NCBI GenBank assembly: GCA_002212985.1
Contig: NBMY01000122.1
Span: 1-58,695 of the forward strand
Length of the DNA stretch: 58,695 bases
From: Sphingobacteriales bacterium TSM_CSS
Lineage (GTDB): Bacteria; Bacteroidota; Bacteroidia; Chitinophagales; UBA2359
Reading direction: 5' to 3'
This document shows positions 17,726 to 25,432 of the stretch, one piece after another (the first letter of the stretch is position 1; every line of letters begins with the position of its first letter). The position numbers were made by a program, and so were the translations under genes. The notes beneath the pieces are model-generated. The model was not told the DNA's origin and searched no databases. It saw only the letters and a list, made by a program, of their open reading frames with translations.

Positions 17726-18625
17726 GTGCCGAAATTGTTTTTGCCAATTATCGAAGTCGTTAAAAATACCTTTTACCATTATTCCCAAGACCATGTGCCA
17801 AGCTTGGCTGCTGCTCTTTCTTTTTACACCATATTGTCGCTTTCGCCTATTTTAATGGTTATTTTGCTCTTGTTGGGCAATTTCCTGGGTGCTGCGGCTA
17901 TAGAAGGGCAAATAGACCAAAATCTCTCTATTTTTATAGGAGAACAGGCTGCTGCAGTTATTCATGAAGTAGCCATCAGCGCATTTCAATACCAGGGTAG
18001 CATTGGCATTACACTCATCGGAATCATTAGCACCTATTTCAGCGCTACCAGTGTTTGGGTGCAACTGCAATGGGCATTCAATTATATTTGGGGAGTGCAA
18101 TCCAAACAAGGAACCCGCAACATTATTGCAAAATACCTCAAAGACCAGTTGGTGGCCCTGCTTATTATACTGGTTATTGTGGTATTTGTTGTGCTGGGCT
18201 TGTTATATGGCACCCTGCTCTCTATTTTTGACGAATACCTGAAACTCTATCTTTCCGATTCTTCCATAGACTTTCTTCGGCTAATTAATTTTGTGGTTTC
18301 CTATGGACTTTCGGTATTGTTATTTGCACTCGCCTTTAAATATATACCCGATGTTCAATTAGCCTGGCGACATGTGTGGTGGGGGGCTGTATTTACTTCC
18401 TTACTGTTTGGTGCCGGGCGGTATTTAATAGGGCTGTACCTTAGCCGTGGTGGCATTTCGAGCGCTTATGGCGTGGCCGGCTCTTTGGTATTGCTGTTGC
18501 TGTGGGTGTACTACATTTCCATTATTTTGCTGCTGGGAGCAGAGTTTACCAAAGCCCTGTTCCTCTATAAAGGTCATACCGTTGTTCCTACCCGCTATGC
18601 CATTTTAACAAAGCAACAGCAATAA
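17726..18625 (+). CDS. YihY/BrkB family membrane protein
   Basis: About 299 residues from the GTG at 17726; an in-frame TTG at 17684 would add 14 residues, but from the GTG the N-terminus (MPKLFLPIIEVVKNTFYHYS) fits the family. The signature DHVPSLAAALSFYTILSLSPIL is followed by six membrane helices in all. The loop with FSATSVWVQLQWAFNYIWGV and the late GVAGSLVLLLLWVYYISIILLLGAEF are conserved features of YihY/UPF0761 proteins. These were once called ribonuclease BN in error; their role is still unclear (permease-like or envelope). The gene stands alone between the WD40 gene and a gene-free stretch. Confidence 0.9.
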   Translation: MPKLFLPIIEVVKNTFYHYSQDHVPSLAAALSFYTILSLSPILMVILLLLGNFLGAAAIEGQIDQNLSIFIGEQAAAVIHEVAISAFQYQGSIGITLIGIISTYFSATSVWVQLQWAFNYIWGVQSKQGTRNIIAKYLKDQLVALLIILVIVVFVVLGLLYGTLLSIFDEYLKLYLSDSSIDFLRLINFVVSYGLSVLLFALAFKYIPDVQLAWRHVWWGAVFTSLLFGAGRYLIGLYLSRGGISSAYGVAGSLVLLLLWVYYISIILLLGAEFTKALFLYKGHTVVPTRYAILTKQQQ

Positions 18626-19338
18626 AATAAACCGCCCTGTTTTGGCGACCGCCTTGCTGCCTTGCCAAATGCAAATAGGTAAGCATCTGCCCCTTTCTTT
18701 TTCTGCATCCCTAAATTGACGTTTATAAAACGCATCGCGGCATTTCTGTATAGTACGCAAAGCGTTGAAAACAGGAATAACCAGGAAGAATGAACAGCAG
18801 CATGGTGAAGGAACCGAAAGGGTCTTAAATTAAGGTTAAATAAAATGTTTTATTAAACAAATTATAAATTTGTAAACTGTTTTTATATTGCAACAATCGG
18901 GCCGATTTGTTTCGTGAGTTTCAATACGGCTATGCTGCACATTGTATCTTTTCGGAGGCATTTTAGACTTATCCTAAATAAATAAAGCCGAAAGTGGTGC
19001 AGAAAATTCTACAAACTTTTTCGGGAAGTTAAATGCTGCAAATTACCCCAATCAGGCGGCTAAAGGGTTTCCTTTTCATCGGTTCAGTAAGCACTTATAA
19101 TATTATGATTATATTGTTTTTATAAAATCTTCTTCTTTTATTGTAAGAATATTGTCAGGAAAATATTTTTTCTTGTTTTATGCGCAAAATGTACATTTTT
19201 ATAAAAAAAGTGACAATTTTGCACCCCAATCGTCAAAAAAATAATTACCAATACCCCAACCGGGCCCGTTATGGCCTCCTAATTCAATGCACAAACTCAT
19301 ATCCTCTTCACTTTTGCTATTCCTCTTTAGAAACAACT
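18626..19338. other. Long AT-rich stretch without recognisable gene
   Basis: About 710 bases. I checked both strands for short frames with a membrane helix or a promoter-ORF-terminator arrangement and found none that convinces; the longest minus-strand candidate, near 18965, is about 40 residues of ordinary composition. The AT-rich character continues into the HNH/AP2 gene and may mark a region of insertion or decay. Confidence 0.5.
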
Positions 19339-19899
19339 ATGATTTTTAAAGTAAAACTAAAAAATGCAGACAAATTTGCGCTCCTTTCGGCAGATGCACA
19401 TGAGTTTATAACCAACCACACTTATCTGAGCGCTATTGGTTTTTTAGACAACCTTCGCCTTCACTCAAACGGGTATGTTTTTTTCCAGAAAAACCACCCC
19501 ATGAAAGATGGCAGCTACAAAAGCGAAACCATTTATCTGCATAAATACATTGCCGAACGCTTTGTAGATAAACCCGAGCATGAGCAAAAACTGTATGTAA
19601 GCATTATTAACGGCAATAAATTAGATTGCCGAACCGAAAACCTTAAATGGGTGCCCCGTTCTGTTGCGGTAAGAAACACCAAAAAAACCACCAACAAAAC
19701 CGGTTACCGGGGCGTAAGCCTTGAACGCGACAAATACCGCGCCGTGATTTATAAGGGTCGGGTAAAATATGACCTTGGTTTTTTTAAAACTGCCGAGGAA
19801 GCAGCTGAGGCTTATAATATAAAATCGGAAGAGTTGTTTGGCAAAACCCGAAATTTAAATATTATAGGTAAACCCCGAAATCAAATAAACGGGTTTTAA
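19339..19899 (+). CDS. HNH/AP2-type homing-endonuclease-like protein, catalytic His apparently lost
   Basis: 186 residues from the ATG at 19339; an ATG at 19180 in the same frame would add 53 residues of poor composition. Residues about 1-110 resemble the HNH domain of free-standing phage-type homing endonucleases (IYLHKYIAERF at 66-76; NGNKLDCRTENLKWV at 91-105). Residues 121-160 are an AP2 DNA-binding domain (TGYRGVSLERDKYRA, LGFFKTAEEAAEAYN). In active relatives the block reads V(N/D)H-x-(D/N)G(N/D)KLDCR; here it is VSIINGNKLDCR, so the expected histidine at residue 89 is isoleucine. The protein is therefore probably a DNA-binding remnant or a repurposed regulator rather than an active nuclease. 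The neighbouring bases are AT-rich. It is a likely former mobile element. Confidence 0.8.
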   Translation: MIFKVKLKNADKFALLSADAHEFITNHTYLSAIGFLDNLRLHSNGYVFFQKNHPMKDGSYKSETIYLHKYIAERFVDKPEHEQKLYVSIINGNKLDCRTENLKWVPRSVAVRNTKKTTNKTGYRGVSLERDKYRAVIYKGRVKYDLGFFKTAEEAAEAYNIKSEELFGKTRNLNIIGKPRNQINGF

Positions 19900-20165
19900 A
19901 ACCAATATCTGTTTTGCAAACCTGCACTTCTTTACCCGCTGCTGTTGCACAAAATCTGTTATACTTTAGCTTTGTAGTCGCAGCAGAAACAGCACATACT
20001 ACGTGCAAATACAGCCAAAATCTAAAACCAATCTGTTTTTAAATAAAACAGCAGTACAACTCTTCATGATTGTTTTGCGGCAAGCTGCTATTTTTTTGTA
20101 ACTTGGTACGCACTTGGATGCTCTTGCAAAAGAGCAGAAAATGTTGTATTTACGCCGCATATGAA

Positions 20166-20717
20166 ATGACAAAAGAGAACCAAAAAGTATGGATACAGGC
20201 AGGCTACGAAACCTTTGCAAAAGAAGGCATTTCGGGACTGAAGGTAGAAGCGCTTGCCCGAAAAACGGGTAAAAGCAAATCATCTTTTTACCATTATTTT
20301 GCCGATATGGAGGTGTTTACCCAATTATTGTTGCAGCAGCACCGGCAAAATGCCAAAGTAATTGCCGGCAAAATGAAAATCTGCAAAAACATGATTCCCG
20401 ATATGTTGCACATTTTGCTGGAAGCTAAACAAGATGTTTTATTTAACCGACAACTGAGAATAAACCGGCATATACCCGAGTTTAACAACTGCTTCCGCAA
20501 AGCGCATCAACCTGTTGAAGAAGCGCTTTTGCCATTTTGGGCCAACACATTGGGGCTAACCGATAAAAAATACCTGGCCCGAATGATTTTAAACCTTACT
20601 GTTGAAAACTTCTACCTGCGCGTTACCGAAAACACCTTTACCTACAATTGGCTTACCGATTACATTGACGAAATACGAGTAATGGTTGCAGAAATGAGAA
20701 AAGATTTTCCCGAATAA
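20166..20717 (+). CDS. TetR family transcriptional regulator
   Basis: 183 residues from the ATG at 20166; an upstream in-frame ATG at 20070 would add residues that do not fit the family. The N-terminal helix-turn-helix domain is clear: FAKEGISGLKVEALARKTGK then SKSSFYHYFADMEVFTQLLL. The C-terminal ligand-binding half (about 60-183) is divergent, as is normal. It lies 105 bases upstream of the alkB gene on the same strand, so it may regulate the alkane hydroxylase in response to a hydrophobic ligand; that is inference from position. Confidence 0.85.
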   Translation: MTKENQKVWIQAGYETFAKEGISGLKVEALARKTGKSKSSFYHYFADMEVFTQLLLQQHRQNAKVIAGKMKICKNMIPDMLHILLEAKQDVLFNRQLRINRHIPEFNNCFRKAHQPVEEALLPFWANTLGLTDKKYLARMILNLTVENFYLRVTENTFTYNWLTDYIDEIRVMVAEMRKDFPE

Positions 20718-20773
20718 TTTTATTTTTTTGCTTTTTTGTACGCTGCCGTCTAAAAATAACCTGCACAGGCTGC

Positions 20774-20781
20774 TACTTTTG
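20774..20781 (+). promoter_or_regulatory. Putative -7 box TACTTTTG upstream of alkB
   Basis: Exact match to TAnnTTTG, 41 bases before the ATG at 20823 and after the end of the TetR gene. It suggests that alkB can be transcribed separately from its neighbour. No clear -33 element. Confidence 0.5.
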
Positions 20782-20822
20782 TTGCATTCATTTACGCACC
20801 ACCAAACAAAAAAGGCTTATTC

Positions 20823-21890
20823 ATGAAAATGCACACTTTAAAGTACCTGTTAATCTACGTTGCACCCGCAATTGTGCTGTTTTCAATCTATGCGGGCGGC
20901 GCATGGTCTTATTCGGCAATTATTTTTGTATTTGGCATAGTGCCGCTTATTGAACTGTTTACAAAAGGCTCCACCCAAAACCTTACCGAAGCCGAAGAAG
21001 AAGTGGCCAAAAAAGACCTTACCTACGACCTGCTGCTGTACGGCTTGGTGCCGGCACAGTATGCCATTATGCTCTACTTTCTGTTTACCGTTAGCAATGA
21101 AGAACTGCCACTGTATGTAAAAATAGGCATAACCACTGCCTATGGCATTGCCTGTGGTGTGCTGGGCATTAATGCCGCTCACGAATTGGGGCACAGAAGC
21201 ACCCGTTATGAGCAAATAATGAGCAAAATGCTGTTGTTCACTACTTTGTATATGCACTTTTTTATTGAACATAACCGCGGCCACCATAAAAACGTTTCTA
21301 CCGACGATGACCCCGCCTCCAGCCGCTATGGCGAAATAGTTTATACTTTTTACTTCCGCTCGGTGTGGGGTGGGTGGCTTTCTGCATGGCGCTTAGAAGC
21401 CGCAAGACTAAAAAAGGCAAGCCTGCATTTTTGGAGTCTGCACAACGAAATGCTTCGGTTCCAGCTAATACAATTGGCACTGATTGCTGTTGTGGCATAT
21501 CTGTTTGGCTGGCAAACACTGCTGTTTTTCCTTGGCGGGGCCGCCATGGGTGTTTTGCTGCTGGAAACGGTTAACTATATTGAACATTATGGGTTGCGCA
21601 GAAATAAGAAAGGCGACCGCTACGAAAGAACTCTGCCAGCACACTCATGGAACTCTAACCACCCCGCCGGCCGGCTCTTGTTGCTCGAACTTTCGCGCCA
21701 CTCAGACCACCATTATATGGCCAGCCGCAAATACCAGATTTTGCGCCATTTTGAGGAAAGCCCGCAAATGCCCACCGGCTACCCGGGTATGATGTTGCTT
21801 GCTTTAATTCCGCCACTATGGTTTGCGGTTATGCACCGTACGTTGCACCACTACAAACAAGGCCACGCCGGACAGGAACAACTGACATAG
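20823..21890 (+). CDS. alkB: Alkane 1-monooxygenase (AlkB), non-heme diiron membrane hydroxylase
   Basis: 355 residues with several membrane helices. All histidine boxes that bind the two irons are present: HELGHR (H120, H124), EHNRGHH (H150, H154, H155), NYIEHYG (H255) and SRHSDHH (H293, H296, H297). The NYIEHYGL motif separates alkane hydroxylases from other members of the membrane fatty acid desaturase superfamily. The enzyme would oxidise the terminal carbon of medium-chain alkanes using rubredoxin or ferredoxin; no rubredoxin gene is adjacent. Downstream oxidation to acyl-CoA could feed the beta-oxidation pair at 30.8-34.3 kb. The TetR gene just upstream is a likely regulator. Confidence 0.93.
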   Translation: MKMHTLKYLLIYVAPAIVLFSIYAGGAWSYSAIIFVFGIVPLIELFTKGSTQNLTEAEEEVAKKDLTYDLLLYGLVPAQYAIMLYFLFTVSNEELPLYVKIGITTAYGIACGVLGINAAHELGHRSTRYEQIMSKMLLFTTLYMHFFIEHNRGHHKNVSTDDDPASSRYGEIVYTFYFRSVWGGWLSAWRLEAARLKKASLHFWSLHNEMLRFQLIQLALIAVVAYLFGWQTLLFFLGGAAMGVLLLETVNYIEHYGLRRNKKGDRYERTLPAHSWNSNHPAGRLLLLELSRHSDHHYMASRKYQILRHFEESPQMPTGYPGMMLLALIPPLWFAVMHRTLHHYKQGHAGQEQLT

Positions 21891-22074
21891 CATTGGCACA
21901 AAAATTTTAATTATCCGCCATTTTTCCTTGGCTATTCCCATTCAACGTTTTCAACTTTATAAAGCTACGTCAAAAGTTGTTCTAAAATTGAAAAAGGTGA
22001 AGTGATGGAGACAAAAAATTTTGCTCGCCGCACCCTTATCCCGTTGCTATTATCTTCGGGAACCATCAAAGACA

Positions 22075-22293
22075 TCGAAGCGGTACAAATATGCACAGCC
22101 GTAAATGGTTTCATGATTTCACATATAAACCAACAGGCAAAAAACCGAAGGTGGTCAAATGTGTATAACTGTTGAAGCGGGCTATATCGGAGCAACCCAA
22201 TTTCCCGAAAACCCCGAAGGGGTTCAAATATGCATAGCCGTAGGTGAAACCTACGGAAATAAACGACACATATATTACAACCCCAGAGGGGTT
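22075..22293. repeat. Noncoding palindromic repeat element, one intact and one decayed unit
   Basis: Three short perfect palindromes stand in a row: AACCCCGAAGGGGTT (22210-22224), CCGTAGGTGAAACCTACGG (22238-22256) and AACCCCAGAGGGGTT (22279-22293). The first and third share the arms AACCCC/GGGGTT. A weaker copy of the same order (GAAGCGGTACAAATATGCACAGCCGTAA...) precedes it at about 22075-22115. Units with GGGGTT and a GTAGGT/ACCTAC hairpin are, as I recall, common interspersed repeats of Bacteroidota. The rest of 21891-22445 shows no gene. Confidence 0.65.
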
Positions 22294-22445
22294 GAATGTT
22301 GATGAGGCGGCAGAAAACAACATCGGAAAAATAACTAACTTCTCAATGCCCCACTATGGTCAAAGCCAAGTCAGGAGGCACAGCGCTTGTGCAAGAAAAT
22401 CCAAACCGTATATAAAAGGTGGGAGCCTTGCCCTGCTGTGCCTGC

Positions 22446-24281
22446 TCAAATTATTCCATGCAGCGATTTACCCTTTGCACCCAGGGCATCTACGCGTTTT
22501 TCTATGTTGGGGTCGTCAATAAGGGGTGGGGCATGGTGGGGTTTTCTGCGGGCATCAATAATAAGCGGGCCTCGGCAGCCCCAGTGTTTATGTTGGGTAA
22601 AACTATTAACGCCGTGAATATCGTGCGAGGGGTTGCTTCGGGTAAAAGTAACCCACAGGAAATTGCGCAGGTTTCGGGCGGCAAATTCGCTGTCGTCTGT
22701 CAGCACAATAAGTGGTAGTCCTTCCATTTTCGCCTGTAAAAGGTGTTGCGCCAAGCGGGTTACCTGCTCTGTGGCTTCGGTTGGTTCCATGTAGGGCGGT
22801 GCGGTAATACACAGTGCGCCGGGCAGGGCAATGTTGGGTTGGGTAAAGCCGGCGGGCAGGGTAAAATCATCGGGCAAAGTGGCGGCAAGGGTGCGTATTT
22901 TATCGCCAGCGGCGGCCATAACCACCTTCGAACCGCTGTTTAACCCGGTTCCGCTGTAATCAAGGGTATCAATGCTGGTATTGGTTTGGAAATGCAGGTC
23001 GCGCGTCCAGTCTATGCGTTCCAGCATATGTTGCAGAAAATGGTCTATATGATGGGTAGAAAGTTGCGGGTTATCTTCTTTGGCAACAATGAGCAGGTAT
23101 TTTGCCAACGACATTTGCCCGAAGCCCAGAATGTGGTTGGCAATAGTAAGAATTTCCTGCGGTTTGCGGCCGGTATAGTAGGGCGTGTAGCGCTCGCTGC
23201 CAATGGCCAGCAGCAGCGGGTGTACGCCGGCGGCATCTACGGCATTTACCTCGTGCAGTCCGGGCAGTTCGGAGGGAATAACAGCGCCGGTAATTTCGTG
23301 TATAAGCGCCCCGAAACTGGTGTCTTCCTGTGGCGGGCGGCCTACTACGGTAAAGCTCCAAACGGCATTTTTGCGGTGCCAAACCTTGTGTACGCGCATG
23401 AGCGGAAAATCGTGCTGCAGGCTGTAGTAGCCCAAATGGTCGCCAAAGGGGCCTTCGGGCTTGTTTTCGTGGGGATAAACGTAGCCGGTTATCACAAAAT
23501 CGGCATCGGAAGAGAGGCAAAACCCGTCGCGGTACGTATATCGAAACCGCCTTCCGCCCAAAGCGCCGGCAAAGGTAAGTTCAGACAAGCCTTCGGGCAG
23601 CGGCATAACCGCCGATAAAATATGTGAGGGTGGTCCGCCCACAAAAATGCTTACTTTAAGTGGCTCGCCTTTGGCGTTTGCTTTTGATTGGTGTACGCCT
23701 ATGCCGCGGTGCAATTGGTAGTGCAGCCCAATTTCCTTGTTGGGCACGTATTGGTTGCCGCTAAGTTGTATGCGGTACATACCTAAGTTAGAGTTCATAA
23801 TGCCGGGTTTGTCGGCATCTTCGGTGTAAACAAGGGGCAGGGTTACAAAGGCGCCGCCGTCCATGGGCCACGATTTTATTTGCGGCAGTTGGTCTATGGT
23901 GGTTTGGGCATAGGTAACCGGCGCGCCAAAGCGGCTGCGCATGGGCAGGGCGTTGAGGGCGGTAAACGGTACGCCAAGGTATTGCCATGGTTTTTTGAGA
24001 GCTGCTTCGGGGTTGGCTTTAAGGGTTACCACCTTTTGCACCTTTGCCAACGTATGCCGGAACATAAATTTGCTGCGTTCCAGCGTGCCAAACAGGTTGG
24101 AGACGCAGGTAAAACTGCTGCCTTTTACGTTGGTAAACCACAGGGCAGGGCCGCCGGCTTCATACACGCGGCGGTGTATGGCGGCCATTTCAAGGTTGGG
24201 GTCTGTTTCTTCGGTAATGCGCACTAAGTGGCCGTGTTTTTCCAAATCGAGCAGGCAATCGTTCATGCATCGGTAAGCCAT
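22446..24281 (-). CDS. UbiD family decarboxylase
   Basis: 611 residues, the size of the long UbiD branch. UbiD enzymes use prenylated FMN and a divalent metal to add or remove aromatic or alpha-beta-unsaturated carboxyl groups. The conserved block ENKPEGPFGDHLGYY carries the catalytic acid region; NLGMYRIQLSG with GLHYQLHRGIG contains the prenyl-FMN/metal-site residues; the C-terminal RGPLIIDARRK is also typical. It may act in quinone biosynthesis (MqnP-type pathway menaquinone or ubiquinone-like decarboxylation) or in aromatic metabolism; the sequence does not decide. No ubiX-type flavin prenyltransferase is adjacent. It stands alone, downstream of the DoxX gene on the same strand with a gap of 60 bases. 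Confidence 0.9.
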   Translation of the reverse strand: MAYRCMNDCLLDLEKHGHLVRITEETDPNLEMAAIHRRVYEAGGPALWFTNVKGSSFTCVSNLFGTLERSKFMFRHTLAKVQKVVTLKANPEAALKKPWQYLGVPFTALNALPMRSRFGAPVTYAQTTIDQLPQIKSWPMDGGAFVTLPLVYTEDADKPGIMNSNLGMYRIQLSGNQYVPNKEIGLHYQLHRGIGVHQSKANAKGEPLKVSIFVGGPPSHILSAVMPLPEGLSELTFAGALGGRRFRYTYRDGFCLSSDADFVITGYVYPHENKPEGPFGDHLGYYSLQHDFPLMRVHKVWHRKNAVWSFTVVGRPPQEDTSFGALIHEITGAVIPSELPGLHEVNAVDAAGVHPLLLAIGSERYTPYYTGRKPQEILTIANHILGFGQMSLAKYLLIVAKEDNPQLSTHHIDHFLQHMLERIDWTRDLHFQTNTSIDTLDYSGTGLNSGSKVVMAAAGDKIRTLAATLPDDFTLPAGFTQPNIALPGALCITAPPYMEPTEATEQVTRLAQHLLQAKMEGLPLIVLTDDSEFAARNLRNFLWVTFTRSNPSHDIHGVNSFTQHKHWGCRGPLIIDARRKPHHAPPLIDDPNIEKRVDALGAKGKSLHGII

Positions 24282-24341
24282 GGCGGTATGTTTTGTTACT
24301 GCAAGTTATAACATTTTAACCGCTGTCTGGTTTACTGTACA

Positions 24342-24767
24342 TTATTTTACCTTCCCGCGCAATCGGTTAGCGATCTCTGAAATTTGGTTGCGGCGGAGTA
24401 TAGCTACCAACAGGCAACAAACAAACACGGCCAATGCCAGCATAAACAGGGTGCCGCCATCGTTTTGCACTTCAATGCCTAAAACGGTAAGGTGCGATAA
24501 AATAGCGCCCGAAATTACGGCCAGTCCGCCCAACGCGCCCAGCCAGGCAGTGCGCGGCAGGAGCAGTAAGACCGATACCACCAGTTCGGCTATACCCGAC
24601 CCGATGCGCCCCCAGGGTTCGGCGCCAAGGGCAGAAAAAATGTAAACCGATTCGGGGGCGGCGGTAAATTTAAAATACAGCGTTTGCAGCAAAATAACGG
24701 CAGCTATTACCTGCGCTGCCCAGCTTGCAAGGTTAGCGAAAGATGTTTTTCCAGTTTGCATCGGCAT
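24342..24767 (-). CDS. DoxX-like membrane protein
   Basis: 141 residues with four membrane helices, as in the DoxX family. SVYIFSALGAEPWGRIGSGI with the following helix GIAELVVSVLLLLP is the recognisable DoxX signature. The start at 24767 overlaps the end of the YHS gene by 35 bases (29 if the ATG at 24761 is used), so translation is probably coupled. DoxX proteins are linked to respiratory or redox functions in the membrane; here pairing with a secreted YHS-domain protein suggests a shared, perhaps metal- or thiol-linked, function. Inference only. Confidence 0.85.
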   Translation of the reverse strand: MPMQTGKTSFANLASWAAQVIAAVILLQTLYFKFTAAPESVYIFSALGAEPWGRIGSGIAELVVSVLLLLPRTAWLGALGGLAVISGAILSHLTVLGIEVQNDGGTLFMLALAVFVCCLLVAILRRNQISEIANRLRGKVK

Positions 24768-25194
24768 TTTTATTGAGTTGGTTTTCGTTTTTGTTCCAGG
24801 AGGTAAGCGTGTTGTTGAGCCATTTGTTGTAGAACAGGTATAATTTACCGTTTACAATTTTAAAGGTATTGGGGTCAACGGGTATTTTTTCGCCGGTGTT
24901 GCCCATGGCGTAGGCACACCAGCCGCCGTATTGTGGCTCATAGGCAGTAGGGTTGGCTTTGAAAGTTTGCAGGTTTTGCGGAGTGGCAAAGTAGTAGGTA
25001 ATGCCACCAAAAGTATGGGCAAATTTGGAACTGCCTTTTTGGGCGGCATGAGCGGTAAAGTAAGCAACGGGGTCGTAGCCATCTATGGCCAGCCCTTTAA
25101 CATGGTTAAAATGGCGGGTACGAATTGCCGCATCTTGCGCCGTAGCAACCTGCACACCCATTATAACCGAAATAAGAAATAATATATACTTCAT
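24733..25194 (-). CDS. Secreted YHS-domain protein
   Basis: 153 residues. A signal peptide (1-19, ends VATAQ) precedes a YHS-like domain: IDGYDPVAYF (about 36-45), GITYYFATPQNLQTFKANP and YGGWCAYAMG with the single conserved cysteine. The C-terminal third ends in a W- and K-rich stretch. In cytoplasmic proteins the YHS domain binds copper or mercury; for this secreted branch the ligand is not established. It is the first gene of a YHS-DoxX operon with a promoter-like box at 25227-25220. Confidence 0.87.
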   Translation of the reverse strand: MKYILFLISVIMGVQVATAQDAAIRTRHFNHVKGLAIDGYDPVAYFTAHAAQKGSSKFAHTFGGITYYFATPQNLQTFKANPTAYEPQYGGWCAYAMGNTGEKIPVDPNTFKIVNGKLYLFYNKWLNNTLTSWNKNENQLNKNADANWKNIFR

Positions 25195-25219
25195 AGTTTT
25201 TTTGTTTTAATTACCGGCG

Positions 25220-25227
25220 CAAAGTTA
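25220..25227 (-). promoter_or_regulatory. Putative -7 box TAACTTTG of the YHS-DoxX operon
   Basis: Exact match to TAnnTTTG on the minus strand, 25 bases before the ATG at 25194. A TTTA lies 18 bases upstream in the -33 position. Confidence 0.55.
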
Positions 25228-25373
25228 GGGCGGAAGCTGCATGTGTAAAGTCGTATAACCGACATTGCAGCAAACCAATTCATTTTGAAGTTGCACATGC
25301 TCCAAAAACCACTAATTGTAGCCTGTTTTTTTGTATTTACTGACTGTTCTGTGTACAATATAGAAAAATACCC

Positions 25374-25381
25374 TAAATTTG
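25374..25381 (+). promoter_or_regulatory. Putative -7 box TAAATTTG of the ZorA-like/ZorB-like/TPR operon
   Basis: Exact match to TAnnTTTG, 51 bases before the ATG at 25433. No clear TTTG at the -33 position. Confidence 0.5.
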
Positions 25382-25432
25382 AACGCACATATTTACAAGC
25401 CAACACCCTAAAAACACAACAACACAGCTACT

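Noticed and set aside
22986..23618. Plus-strand open frame opposite ubiD
   Set aside because: Shadow frame of the UbiD gene with no domain.
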